Shown piece after piece: positions 1-10,660 of a stretch of 34,154 bases of DNA. The DNA comes from Chara braunii. Taxonomy: Eukaryota; Streptophyta; Charophyceae; Charales; Characeae. The translations under genes and the position numbers were made by a program. The first letter of the stretch is position 1, and every line of letters starts with the position of its first letter. Below the pieces are notes generated by a model. That model was not told the origin of the DNA and made no database searches. It worked only from the letters and a program-made list of their open reading frames with translations. The stretch lies in assembly GCA_003427395.1 (NCBI GenBank), contig BFEA01000305.1, forward strand, positions 687,269-721,422, given 5' to 3'.

Positions 1-544
1 CAAGTTTGAAGCTCCCAAATCATCAAAATTGCATCAAGAAGCATCTATGTGTGAAGCGCTACACTACCTACTAGTGTGAGTGTGGAAAACACAACTTTGG
101 AGCTCCCAAATCACCAAGATTGCATCAAGAAGCATCCATGTGTGAAGCGCTACACTACCTACTAGTGTGAGTGTGGAAAACACAAGTTTGAAGCTCCCAA
201 ATCCTCAAGATTGCATCAAGAAGCATCTATGTGTAAAGCNAATCCTCAAGATTGCATCAAGAAGCATCTATGTGTAAAGCGCTACACTACCTACTAGTGT
301 GAGTGTGGAAAACACAAGTTTGAAGCTCCCAAATCATCAAGATTGCATCAAGAAGCAACTATGTGTGAAACGCTACACTACCTACTAGTGTGCGTATGGA
401 AAACACAAGTTTGAAGTTCCCAAATCATCAAGATTGCAGCCAGAAGCATCTACGAGTGAAGCGCTACACTACCTACTAGTGTGAGTGTGGAAAACACAAG
501 TTTGAAGCTCCCAAATCATCGAGATTGCATCAAGAAGCATCTAG
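1..544. repeat. 91-bp tandem repeat array with assembly gap
   Basis: Copies begin at 1, 92, 183, 315, 406 and 497, each opening with a variant of caagtttgaagctcccaaat. The spacing is exactly 91 bp except across the single N at 240. The sequence after the N re-enters the unit 17 bases in (virtual start 224), so 224+91=315 is in phase. The last copy stops near 544. Copies differ by a few substitutions. No reading frame is conserved. It could be a minisatellite, a subtelomeric-type array or an internal repeat of a larger element. Confidence 0.95.
240..240. other. assembly gap (single N) inside tandem array
   Basis: One N joins two repeat copies at different phases, so the true copy number of the 91-bp array here is unknown. 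Confidence 0.95.
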
Positions 545-603
545 GAAAGAATCGGAGTACTACATCCTAGTGAATAAGTGAAAGAGAAGAGTTTGAGTAG
601 CTC

Positions 604-811
604 ATGGAAGAGAGAGGGTGAAGTAAGACAAGATGGAGGAGAAGGGGAGAGAGATGAGGAAGATGGAGATGGAGAAGAAGGGGAGGAAGTGAAAGAGAAA
701 AAAAATAAGGAGGAGGAAGGAGGAGATAAAGAGGGAAGAGAAGAGAAGGGAGAAGGAGGGAGTGAGGAGGAAGAAGAGGAAGAAGAAGGAGGAGAGGAAG
801 AAGGAGAAGAA

Positions 812-855
<44 letters not shown>

Positions 856-880
856 TGAGGGTGAAGAGGCCTCTTCCTTC
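604..880. repeat. polypurine (GGA/GAA) tract
   Basis: The plus strand is almost entirely A and G, ending in a GAA/GGA microsatellite at about 809-857. Glu/Gly-rich frames on plus and Leu/Pro-rich frames on minus are by-products of this composition, and I do not call a gene. Confidence 0.9.
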
Positions 881-889
881 CTTTCACCT

Positions 890-1200
890 TGTTGATTCTT
901 TGATGTTGGTGTCCTCTTGATGAAGCTTGCACAATCCCCTCTTGGCTACGGCTTCCTTCTTCTCCAAGCCCTTCTCTCCTCCTCCCTTGCTTTCTCTCAG
1001 GCTATGGCAAGCTCCCCCAGCTATGGCTATGGAGTTCTCCCTTCTAGGAGGGCTAATGGGGCTCCTCTAGCCTCTCCTCCTCTCCTACACCCAGGAGGGA
1101 TATGGCGGATCACCTTCCAAGTGTCTCTCCTACCATCACTATCCTCTAGAGTCCTCTCCATTACCTCCTAGTCTCCTCTAAGCTCTCCCACTGACATGGG
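890..1200. other. no recognisable gene; pyrimidine-rich spacer
   Basis: A short plus-strand ORF (917-1171) has a hydrophobic N-terminus that resembles a signal peptide. However, the sequence is a CTC/CTT-rich simple composition continuing from the neighbouring tract and has no family similarity I can see. I regard it as spurious. Confidence 0.4.
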
Positions 1201-2854
1201 TTCCTCTCCTCTCACTCCAAGTGCAAAGGTGCTTATGTGAGCTCACTTGGGCAGCATGAGCACTCCTCATGCAAATGTGAGACTGGCGGACTGCATCCTC
1301 AGCTTATGTAGGCTGAAACCAGCAGTCCGGCCAGCCCATGAGCCTCCCCATGAGCCTTGAGGTGAACCGAGGTACCCCCAAGGCAAAATTCTCTCACTAG
1401 GCCCTCCTAGAGGTACCTGGGCCTGTTTTTGGCCAAGTGCATGCAGTTCAAGTGGTTGGTACCAACTCGGACTACCTCTTGGCCTACCCCGGCCTCTTTT
1501 TCATTGCTCAAACGCTGCCCCCTAGCCTAGGGTCCTAATGCCCAAGGGGCAGTAATACTTGAAAGAAAAAGGCCTTATGGGCCTTTTTCTCGATTTTTTC
1601 AAGTTTCGACCCCCGGAGTGAGATCCAAGGCCAGCAATAATCCGAACTACCCCCTAGTAGCCCTTGCTTCAATTTTGAGCCCCTAAGTCCAGTTTTTCAA
1701 CTTTTGGTGCATCTGGGTCTCTTTTTGGGCCAAATGCACTGTTTTGTCAATTTCCCTCTTTTGTTTCTTTCCATTTTGGGTTGCCACCTCATTCCGGAGC
1801 TAGCCGTTTTGAGCTGGCCCACAAAAAACGGCTAGTTCCTCTCCACCATGAGATCTGATCTCAGATCCATTGTCAAAAAGAAAAGCGGTCACTTCCTTTT
1901 TTGCATTTTCTCTCATTTTCAGTTTTTTAATTCAGATTTTAAATCCGATTAGGAGGGATGAGGTCACTGTTGGGACCTGCCAGTCCCTAATGTGCAGGTC
2001 CCAATAGGCCGGCACACTCTCCTCCACTCTTTTCTCTCTTTTTGTCTCATTCTCTCTCTTTTTTCTCTCATTTTTCTTTCTTTTTCGTCTATTTCTGTTG
2101 TCACAAGTGTCAAACTGCTGTGCATCCTCTTTCTACGCCCTAGAGCCTCATTCAAGACCAGGTTCATGGCTGTTACATGGTCGTAATATCTCGGATTCCA
2201 ATAATGGCACCCCCATGCTCCTAGGGGGCTCCATTTTGCTCCTGTTTGCCCAATTCTGAGCCTCTTTTGCTCCGATTTTCTAAGGGCACCCTTTTTCTCA
2301 TGTTGGACCTCTCAAGGCTCTCTTTTCTTATGCCTTGCTAGTCCGAGATATCCTGGACTGTTGGGCAGCCTTCCCAACACCCTTATTCCACTTTTCTTTC
2401 TTTCATGGCTCCCTTACTTGCTCCCACTAGTGGTGCTAATATTTTACACCGTCTAGATCCTTGATCTCGACGGTGCTGCTCGCTTGCACAATTATTCCTT
2501 GTGTTTGCCCATGGTTCCTTTGGGACATCCCAAGTCCCCGCCATTTTCCTACATGCTAGCTCCATTTCCTTGTCCCGCCGGCGGCCCGCCGGCGCGTGTC
2601 CCATTTTTTTAATTTTTTATTATTTTGACCCATTTAGTCCCCGACAACATTCCGAACGGCGTCCCATTTTTATTTTTGGGCTCCCTTACCCTTGGTGGTC
2701 CCATCATCTCTACTTGTGTGCTAATTTTTCTAGGTCGTGAGATCTCATCTCACGGTTGCCGTTTATCGTCTTTATTTGCCCCTTGCCAAAATTGCTCCTT
2801 TCAAGCCTTCCAGGCTTGCAGTAGCCCATTTCCCCTTGGCCTTGGCATCCTCAT

Positions 2855-2878
2855 GCAGTCCGTAATTTCTCGGACTGC
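2855..2878. repeat. CAGTCCG hairpin, copy 1
   Basis: Perfect 8-bp inverted repeat gcagtccg / cggactgc with an 8-nt loop. The same hairpin recurs at 3016-3039 and 3565-3588. Confidence 0.8.
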
Positions 2879-3015
2879 AGTTATGGCTGTTTTTCATACC
2901 CATAGCCCCACAACTTGCCCCATGTTGAAAGAAAATGATGCGTTAAATTTTTTAGTGCATCCGGGCTCAATATTGGCTCCGGATGTACCTAGAACACGTG
3001 TTTTCTCTCTCCCAT

Positions 3016-3039
3016 GCAGTCCGTTGCAACTCGGACTGC
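3016..3039. repeat. CAGTCCG hairpin, copy 2
   Basis: Same 8-bp arms and 24-bp total length as the hairpin at 2855, with a different loop (ttgcaact). The stem is conserved while the loop varies. Confidence 0.8.
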
Positions 3040-3564
3040 AATGGGGGTCAATTCCTTAGCCCCAATGCCCCACAACTAACCCTTACTCAAAAGAAAAAGA
3101 AACGGTTAACTCCCAAGTGCATCCGGCCTTGATTTTGGCTCCAGATGCACCTAAAACATGTGTTTCTCCTCATGCATGTATTCCGTTTTATTCTGGTTGC
3201 AAGAGGCCTTGATTTTCTTTGATTTTCTCTGCAAAAATCAAAGAAAATCCAAGTCCTTTGTAACCGCCATATTCCAGAATGAATCTGGTCACGGATGAAT
3301 CTCCCCAAGTGACCGTTTTTTACCGTTAAGGCCTTTTTCTCTTTTCTTTTCTTTTCTTTTTTTTTCTCTTCCTTTTTTGGACAGTAGGGACCTGCCAGTC
3401 CCTATTGACAGCCAACTCACTCACTCCCTCTCACTCTTTTTGTCTTATTCTCCCCCATTTTCTTTTCTTTTCTCTCTTTTTTTTAGCATGCCAAGTGTCA
3501 AGTGGCCGTTAAGGCTCTTTTCTAGCCTCTTCCTCTTAGTTTTGGCCCTCCCTATGCCCAAGGT

Positions 3565-3588
3565 GCAGTCCGTTATTTCTCGGACTGC
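3565..3588. repeat. CAGTCCG hairpin, copy 3
   Basis: Same 8-bp arms, loop ttatttct. A degraded version sits near 2177-2200, at the position expected from the 1.4-kb duplication. Confidence 0.8.
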
Positions 3589-3954
3589 AATAATGGCCTT
3601 CCCATGCCCATGGGAGCCTCCTTTTACTCCTACATTTCCCCCACAATGATCCCTCTTATTCCGATTTTCTCCCGGAGGGCTATTTTTCACATGGGGTCTC
3701 ATTTGACTTTATTCTCTTGAGCGAGGCTGATCCAAGATTTTTCGGATTGCTCCCATGCCTCCCACTTTGGTTTTCTTTACTTTTCCTTTTCCTTTTGGCC
3801 TTCCCGTTTGTCACCACTAGTACTTGCACTAGTGGTGTTAATATTCTTGGTCATCAAGATGTCGATCTTGACGGTGCACCTTGCATTTATTATTTTCCCC
3901 TCATGCGGTGCCGCCGTTTCTTTTTGGGACCTTCACATGTCCGCGCTACTTGTC

Positions 3955-4085
3955 CCGTTGGTGGTCCCCGACGCTTTAGTCTCGTCGGTGGTCCCCGACA
4001 CTCAGTCCCGTCGGTGGTCCCTGACACTTAGTCCCGTCGGCGGTCCCCGACACTTAGTCCCGTCGGCAGTCCCAAACACATTTCG
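3955..4085. repeat. 26-bp minisatellite, about five copies
   Basis: Units of the form GTGGTCCCCGACACTTAGTC plus CCGTCG repeat at 3961, 3988 and 4014, then twice more with decay (gcggtcccc, gcagtccc). The first unit is 27 bp and the later ones 26 bp. Confidence 0.85.
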
Positions 4086-4299
4086 CCCCGGACGACATTA
4101 TTTTTACTTAGTCCTACGTGGTCGCGGGTGCCTTTCCCCGAGGTGTCCCATGCCCCCTTGGGCGTTTTGTTGCCCCATAGCGACCCCTCTCCTTAGTCTT
4201 TCCTCGCGTCTTGTGCGTGCCCATCTCTTTGGTCGTGGGTCTCCGCTCCGAGGCTCTCATAGGTGGCCCCCACGTTGGCCCTTAATTTCCTGACTTTCC

Positions 4300-4647
4300 G
4301 CGGCTTCTGGTCGCCCATCCCTCGACTTCCTCATTCCCTTATTGTTGTCGCGCTGCAATTGCTAGTTCAAAGGGTCCTTTGGCCTTAGTGTTATTGCATT
4401 CTGATGGCCCTCCCGGCCTCTGCTATGTCCTATGTGCTCCTGTTTTTCCGCTCGCTCGCTTGCCGTCGCTAGTTCTTCCCTCCTGTGGTTCTCTCCTCAG
4501 GGCATCACTCCCTTCTGCGGCCTATTCCTTTGTCTTTTCTCTCTCCTGCTTCCTCACTCCAGATTTCTCTGTTGTGCACAAATTGTCTGTATTCAATCCC
4601 TGGAGTGATGGGAAGTTATTCGGGACCCACCAGTCCCGACACCGGTC
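4300..4647. other. no feature recognised
   Basis: A plus-strand frame (4379-4711) is open here but has no recognisable motif and runs into the tandem duplication downstream. I see nothing else. Confidence 0.3.
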
Positions 4648-4870
4648 CAACATCTCTGTAGAGACAGACTTTGCTTACACATGTATGATTGTTACCTTCA
4701 TAATCTGCTAAGAGCATGTGTCTTTCCCCCTACGAGCCAACCTACCTCCTTATTGTTACCCGCATCTCTGCAAAAACACACATTGCCTACTCATGTATGA
4801 TTGTTACCTTCATAATCTGCTAAGTGCAGGTGTCCAACCCCCTACGAGCAGACCGACCTCCTTATTGTTG
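4648..4870. repeat. 112-bp tandem duplication
   Basis: The block containing atgtatgattgttaccttca occurs at 4681 and again at 4793 (offset 112). Similar sequence precedes it (catctctg...ttgc) and follows it (cccctacgag..., cctccttattgtt). Confidence 0.85.
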
Positions 4871-5390
4871 CCCTTACTGATGCCCGTACCATTTCCTTTC
4901 TACGATTGTTGTGGTTGTCGGGGGAAACATATCTGGAAATTCCTCGAGGGCTCTTCATCGGAATGTTCGGGTCGACTTGGAGCCATCTGTGGAACCTGAG
5001 CTTGTAGTCCTTGGTGAAGTCCTTTTGCCCATCCTCGTCCCTCATTTCCCCTGGCCAGTCTACCTGGGCCGTCCTGCCCCCCCTTTCTGAGGTCCATCCG
5101 AAAAATGGAGGTTGCATGTTGGGCACTCTCCGACCGTGGAGAGTGCACTTGGATGGTGGTTTCTTATAGCTATCCGAGTTCGGTTCAAGGGTTTTTCTGA
5201 TAGTGCAGCGGTGAAAAACTCTCCGATTTCGGAGAGTGGAGAAGAGTGCAGCGATACCCTGTGGGTGTCGAAATTGGAGACGAGAAAAAAATTCGCAAGT
5301 TGTCAGAGAATGTTTCTCGGCACCTCCTGTCGAAAGTTGTTGAATCCAGCCTGCTACTCCTATGCTTTCAACAGTCCTCGGCTGTGCCAT
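4842..5390 (-). CDS. unrecognised ORF, 183 aa from first ATG
   Basis: The frame stays open from 5468 to the stop at 4842. The first ATG is at 5388-5390 (MAQPRT...), giving about 183 residues, and codons upstream of it use no ATG. The product is basic and hydrophilic, rich in Arg, Ser and Pro. It has no signal peptide, membrane segment or repeat that I can see and no motif I recognise. Its C-terminus overlaps the second copy of the 112-bp duplication, which suggests a fortuitous ORF or an exon of a decayed mobile element. Other frames on both strands are also fairly open here, so coding status is doubtful. No neighbours give a functional clue. Confidence 0.25.
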   Translation of the reverse strand: MAQPRTVESIGVAGWIQQLSTGGAEKHSLTTCEFFSRLQFRHPQGIAALFSTLRNRRVFHRCTIRKTLEPNSDSYKKPPSKCTLHGRRVPNMQPPFFGWTSERGGRTAQVDWPGEMRDEDGQKDFTKDYKLRFHRWLQVDPNIPMKSPRGISRYVSPDNHNNRRKEMVRASVRATIRRSVCS

Positions 5391-5620
5391 CGACTTCTCT
5401 TCGAAATTTGGTGAGTGGGCACGAGGTCGGGATGGACTTAGTCTAATGCTTGTCGTACCCTCTGGCACATTCGTCTATTTTTTCCATCTTGCATTTAGAA
5501 GTGCGTCCATTCTACAGTGTTGTGTGGCTGAAGGGGGGAGAACTGTTGAAGGGAGGCTGTCGAATTTATTCTAATACGCGTCAACTTTTTTTGTCTTTCG
5601 ACAGTGGTGTGACGAGCCCC

Positions 5621-5698
5621 TGTGTCTGTGTGTGCGTGTGTGTGTGGGTGTGCGGGTGTGTGGGTGTGGGTGGGTGTGTCTGTGTGTCTGTGTGTTGT
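5621..5698. repeat. (TG)n microsatellite, imperfect
   Basis: Alternating TG with CG and GG interruptions on the plus strand. Confidence 0.9.
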
Positions 5699-5699
5699 T

Positions 5700-6725
5700 T
5701 ATTTGTTCCTGCATGCTTAATGGAGTGTGACCAACAATAGTGAACAACATTGATTAGATTTAATTTAACTATTCATCACTTAATTAGAGGGGCGGGATCT
5801 CACGCGTCTGAACTATGGCATTCTTTAACAGGCAAGACCCTGGTCAATGGACCCAATCTCTACCCTCCTAGGACTCCACATACCCTCCTTCTGGCTAAAC
5901 TACGAACATATATTTTTCCACGCACTAAGATTAGCCACTGTGGTTTTCACTCATTTAGACCCTTTGATCTAGTTTTGCATAGATGTATGGTTTTTGTCCA
6001 CTAGCTCCCTTGAGGCTATCTAAATTAGTACTTGGTTCAATTCGTTCTCTAAAAAAGGAGATGATGAATGATGGGACCTATAGCTATGGTGTTGATTGGT
6101 GGCTTGACTGGTATTTGCCTTAGTCCTGAGTCCCGGTGGTTTGCGAAAAGATGGGGCGAGAACGACGCTGGTCGGTGTCGGGGCTTGGTCGCGCTACCCT
6201 GTAACTCGAGCTGAACGAGGCCATGAGATCTGGTAGAGAGGTTTGGGGGTTTGTCGAGGGTGGAAGGCACTCTACTAACTTTCGATGAGCTGGTGCCTAG
6301 TCGATGCTGGCCGGAGTCGGGGCGGGTTGCTTTGCCCTGTGGCCTAGTAGGTGGGGGGGTTCTGAGGTGGGCCGTGCCACTCTATAACCTAGCAGTTGGG
6401 GGCATGAGGCCGGGTAGAGATTGGGCAGTGGGATATAGGGGTGAGGCAGGTAGGGTTGGGCTGCTGAAAGTCCCTAAGGCAGGTGGTTTTTTCGTTCGGA
6501 ATGCTTCTTTGATCCGAAGAAATTTTTAATATTTTGTGTAGATGACACAGTTTTCTTTCCTAGCCGAAGTCGGGTAATGGCCCTGGTACCTCAAGGATTT
6601 CTCCGTAAACTTCTCATTTTTCCAATGTGATCTTGAATGGGTTGTTGGGCCCAATTCCCAGCACATGTTGCTCCCCACGAATAGATTGGAGCATGTGCCT
6701 TTAAGAAGAAAAAAAATAAAAAAAA

Positions 6726-6756
<31 letters not shown>

Positions 6757-6930
6757 AAAATTAGCCACCCTATGGATGGTATGGAAACATAGATGCCAAG
6801 AAACAATCGGCCACACAATAATGGCTGCCCAAGAAGTGTGGGAGGGAGTGTTGCAACTAGTAGAAGTGTAATACAGAGGACGATGGCAGAGAACAGTCGA
6901 GATCATTGAAAAAAACGAACAAAACAAAGA
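5700..6930. other. no recognised gene; intergenic
   Basis: Contains only short ORFs without recognisable motifs. 6060-6450 has two loosely similar G-rich blocks (cgctggtcggtgtcggg... and atgctggccggagtcgggg..., about 145 bp apart), probably an old duplication. An AAAT microsatellite lies at 6714-6760. Confidence 0.4.
6714..6760. repeat. (AAAT)n microsatellite
   Basis: An A-rich lead followed by about eight AAAT units. Confidence 0.9.
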
Positions 6931-6940
6931 CAAAATAAAG

Positions 6941-7520
6941 GGGTAACTACGATGCAGTCACGGAAACAGTATGTAATTGCATTGAAAATACAGATTTCGC
7001 ACTTTAGTCAGGGCCTAAGTTTCAATTAAAGTTGAAACCCGGGCTGCCATTTGGTAGTAGTTAAGTCATAAACTGCACTGCCACGTCGACCGGTACCGGC
7101 CCAGGCCTCCTGGATACTTGGACAATGCTACCGTCCGGATCTGAGGGTGGGACGGTGGCACTGTCCAAGTATTCGAAGGAGGCCTGGGTCGGTACCGGTT
7201 GACATGGCGGTACAATCTATGACTGAACTGCTACCAGGTTTCGACCCGCTGCCCCCTCCCGCCGGTACGCACCAGTTTCACGGGGACCACAGCCCACGAG
7301 CAACCCAGGGCAGTTCCCAAGAACAAACGGAAAAAAAAAACAGGGTGCTGGGCCCTACGACGTGGCTGACTACACTGCAAATCTCCAACTCCATGGAGCA
7401 ACGTTTCTGCTCACCCAAGCTTCAACCACATTTGAAACTCGGACCCTGACTAAATTGCTAAAACAAAGTTTAAAATACAATTGCAAACTGTAACCCTGAC
7501 TGCGATGTAATTTTCTCAAA
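6941..7520. mobile_element. non-autonomous inverted-repeat DNA element, MULE-like
   Basis: The two halves are reverse complements over nearly their whole length. gatgcagtcac near 6950 pairs with gactgcgatg near 7500, and tttagtcaggg with ccctgactaaa. The innermost arms (about 7080-7138 and 7150-7208) pair almost perfectly, around the shared core ccggtacc. The right arm carries about 160 extra bases (about 7250-7420) absent from the left arm. The 9-mer aaaataaag flanks both sides (6932-6940 and 7521-7529). A 9-bp duplication with very long inverted repeats fits Mutator-like elements, but the 9-mer is A-rich and weak on its own. No transposase frame is present. Confidence 0.7.
7081..7209. repeat. 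near-perfect inner inverted repeat (~58-bp arms)
   Basis: accggtaccggcccaggcct (7089 on) is mirrored by aggcctgggtcggtaccggt (about 7181-7200). The spacer near 7139-7149 is about 12 nt. This is the centre of the 6941-7520 element and could extrude as a cruciform. Confidence 0.85.
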
Positions 7521-7529
7521 AAAATAAAG

Positions 7530-7885
7530 AAAAGTTCCCCGAATTATGCCCCCGAGGCTAGTATCTTGTCCCCGATCTGCGCCTACTATGGTAAGTCCTT
7601 GCCACAGTAATGGGACAAAGTGACCCTTGAACACTGCTTACTGGTTTGTCTAATGGTTGTTCGACTGTGGTGGTGGTGTCACACCCCAACCTCACGCCCA
7701 GTGCGACTTCCTGATCAGAGTGTGAGTGGGTCTGGAAGTGCAAAAAGGAGGTGTGCCAAGGATTTTAGGAAAGTAGGGGTGGAGTCCCAGGTCAGAAGTG
7801 AGATCTCATGTGGCAAGTTTCAGGGATAGGAATGCAAGAGGATAGGCGCGGGTCGAAGTCTGCTTCTATGCTTCTGAGCGTGGGG
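7530..7885. other. no feature recognised
   Basis: Only short ORFs on both strands, with no motif, repeat or RNA gene that I can support. Confidence 0.3.
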
Positions 7886-8578
7886 CTACCACCTCTGTTG
7901 GTTCCATCGTCTGGGTCGGACTCGTATCTGGTACACCGTCGGAACGCTATGGCTATCGCGCCATCCGATTACTTGTTGGCGTCGTACGTTACTGGTCTCA
8001 GAATCTGACGAGGCTGGCCTTAGCCAAAGGCTGTGCGCCCGTTGTTCTTCCTCCGAGCGAGCTCGCCAGATGAAGCCGGAGGCTCGGTACTCGCGATCTT
8101 GCAACTTGAAGCACTCCGAGCAAAGGGGTTGGGGCCAATACAGAGCGATTGCGCGTCAGGGGATGATGGTCGGCGAATGGAAGGGCAGTATGTGGTGGTA
8201 GGGAGGGAAGTCGGTTTCCAAAATAATTATTCCCGGTTGCGCGACAAGGTGGCACGTGTATGAGCTAGGGAATTCAGGGTGGTGGGGAATGTGCTCTCGA
8301 GCTCGGTCGATATCCCACTCGCAGATACGTTCGTCTCCCCCCGGGTATCGAAATTCAGGAAGTTTTCCCTTTGGTCGTGCAGACAGACATACGTGTTCCC
8401 AATACTCCCGGAATTCCTGATCCCTCAGACACTCGCGGTCAGTAATATGAAAAAGGAGTTCAATATTCATGTTGCGGGGTGAGGCGGAAACTCGATCATT
8501 CGAAAAGTTGGACCGAGTATACACTACAGACACGCATGTAGGCCACGTTATTCCAGTCGGGCTTACACGTGCGTGCAA
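7886..8578 (-). pseudogene. unrecognised reading frame, ~231 codons with one internal stop
   Basis: On the minus strand one frame runs from 8578 to the stop at 7886, interrupted only by a TGA at 8156-8158. Reading through the stop gives continuous protein-like sequence on both sides. The part before the stop includes RECLRDQEFREYWEHVC and an acidic stretch GGDERICEWDIDRAREH. The part just after it includes ALYWPQPLCSECFKLQDREY, with a CxxC pair. No ATG opens the frame; the first in-frame Met is about 35 codons in, so an upstream exon or a frameshift is likely. I do not recognise the family. The CxxC may bind zinc, but that is a guess. It is probably a decayed mobile-element or host gene fragment, and no neighbouring gene supports either reading. 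Confidence 0.4.
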
Positions 8579-8990
8579 AAGGCATGCTCTTCGGTCCGAT
8601 GGACAAAGACCAATGAGTCAAACCCGCGTCTCGTACGCACTGGCCCGTTAACCGAAGGTGGATAGTCCTATCGCGAGACAGATATCTTATCATCTAGCAT
8701 GCTTATTTAATTCAGATAGAAAAATACCCATTATCCATGTGTCCAAGTTCATGCATACATAAACAAAAAGAAGGTGATAATCGTTCATGCATCAAGCTCG
8801 TACGTAGGCGATTAACCAATCAATGTGGCCCATCCATATAGAGGGAGGAGCAAGGTGGGAGAAGCAATCATGCATCAATTAGAGACAAACAAAGAAAAGA
8901 TCTGAGATGCCGATTGAAGGAAGCAAAGACGACTTGCGCCAGATGCCAAAATTACCCAGAAGAATGGAAGAGAACACCACAACACATCCC

Positions 8991-8991
<1 letters not shown>
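8579..8991. other. no feature recognised
   Basis: A minus-strand frame (8496-8693) overlaps the broken reading frame and may be its shifted 5' part. The remainder shows nothing. Confidence 0.3.

Positions 8992-9056
<65 letters not shown>
8992..9056. repeat. (CT)n microsatellite, ~32 units
   Basis: An uninterrupted CT run on the plus strand. Frames reading Glu-Arg or Ser-Leu through it are spurious. Confidence 0.97.
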
Positions 9057-9058
<2 letters not shown>

Positions 9059-10660
9059 ATAGCATCCCGATGCGGGCAGTCCGTCGCCTCGCACCTACAC
9101 AGAGTTGTCACCCCGCTTAGTCCGAGCATGCCAGCCAGGTTCACCCGTGTGCCACAGTCCGTGGCGGCCCCACGTCAACCCCGCATGCCCAACACCAGCT
9201 CGTCGGATTGCCCAACTCTCTAGTCATCTTCCGAATCTCGCTCGTTAGCCAATCCTCTCGATCGTGCTAACTCCCATAATTTTTAGAGAGCGAGTTAATC
9301 ATGCTTCCGAAATTTATAGCATGCATGCTTGCGCGAGATACCCGGGGTTGTGCCTAAGTGGACAAAGAAAGAGGAGGAAGGAAGTGCATACGTCTGCATA
9401 ACCAGGCCGCGGCGTGGGGGACGTAGCCTCACTCTACACATCGGTCCAGTCATGCAAGCGTTTCGGCCAATTAGGACAGAGGAAGAAGTACGCGCGCACA
9501 GGGACGCCACAAAGATATCAAGAACATGAGGATTATAGTTGCAATTATGCCTTCCAAAACAAAAGTTACAGTTACACGCAAGGATTAAGGCGTAGAAAAG
9601 TCAGAACATTGATCCTCTCGCAACAAAGCGTGTGCAAGCAAGAAGCGTTGTGCAACAAAAATTGAGACGCGCCTAAATTCTTGATCTAAATCATAATTGC
9701 AAAAAGAAATTTCGAACAAAGCAAATTTCGAGAGCCCACGAGGGCTCGACCTCAGTTGAAAATTCAAAAAGATTTTCCCACGCGACGACCTCGTCAAAAT
9801 TCTCATTTCCTACAGCAGAACAAGAAAGAAGTTATAACAATAGTTATCTTTCGCGCTCGCTAACGTGCGACCAGCTAACAATCGTCACAAGATTTCCCCG
9901 GCCTCGATTTCGGAAAACAAGAAAAGCAAGGGCGCCCATGTAATCCCGCGGGCCTTCCCGACTCAACCCCGGAAGTAGCCTTGCACAAAAAATCACGCGG
10001 TTGCAGAAAACAGTTCATCACAGTGGCGGGATGCAGCCTGGTCTCCTGTGTGGGAGAGCATCTCTCCTGGGACCTTGCACTTTTAGTGTTGGGTCACCAT
10101 CTAACGCAAATGCGGAAATGGGATGCCTGAAAGTTTGCAAAGAGCCTCTTCGCCCACGTGAGACTGGCAGTACTGATGCTGGCCTGGAGGATGAGGTGCT
10201 TGCACGAACGCAACAAACGTTTCTTCGGTTTCCTGCAGGTCAGGCAGAACTTGAAAAAAAAATACGGCATCGCTACACCACACCACTCTCTAAATGTGAA
10301 AAAAACAAAAAATATGGCGGATGCATCTGACCACTGGCATGTTCTAGCGGGAAGTTCATTCTCATTTTGCACGTTTCAAAAGTGATGTGGTGATGCCCAT
10401 ATTTGAAGCATAAGAACCCGAACACGTGATGCTTGGAAGACCATGAGAAAAGATTTGCAGGACACAACAGAACAGGTCGTGGAAGCAAAGAACGCAATGG
10501 TCAAGATAGTCCATGCAATATGGGTCAACAGGGGAAAAAAACTCTATGCGAGTTGGACGCAAACAACAATCTGAAGTGGAAAAGATGTGTAGTAACAGAA
10601 CCCGACTGGCAGAGAATTCCTCTGCACCACTTCCGTGTCCTGTATCAGGAACCGAACTCT
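9057..10660. other. no recognised gene over ~1.6 kb
   Basis: Moderate GC and many short overlapping ORFs on both strands (for example 10001-10330 plus, opened by TTG), none with a recognisable motif. I see no tRNA, rRNA or clear repeat. Confidence 0.35.

Larger units (their letters stand above)
1200..4300. repeat. diverged repeat region with internal ~1.4-kb offset duplication
   Basis: Related blocks recur about 1.40-1.42 kb apart. gggacctgccagtccct occurs at 1972 and 3387. cactagtggtg(c/t)taatatt occurs at 2425 and 3828, each followed by a similar 'cttgacggtgc' stretch. The T/C-rich runs after the first motif also match. A shorter offset of about 160 bp is seen between about 2960 and 3120 (gcatccgg...ggctcc). 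No frame is conserved between copies. The region could be non-coding sequence of a large retroelement (LTR or UTR) or a decayed satellite. I see no gene. Confidence 0.6.

Noticed and set aside
1-544. CRISPR-like array
   Set aside because: Units are continuous 91-bp repeats with no distinct spacers, in a eukaryote-like context.
567-932. Leu/Pro-rich and Glu-rich ORFs over the purine tract (both strands)
   Set aside because: Direct translations of a simple GGA/GAA repeat, with no conserved or mixed-complexity sequence.
917-1171. ORF with signal-peptide-like start
   Set aside because: CTC/CTT-rich composition explains the hydrophobic start. No downstream domain or family match.
8875-9144. Glu-Arg / Ser-Leu repeat ORFs
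   Set aside because: Translation of the (CT)n microsatellite.
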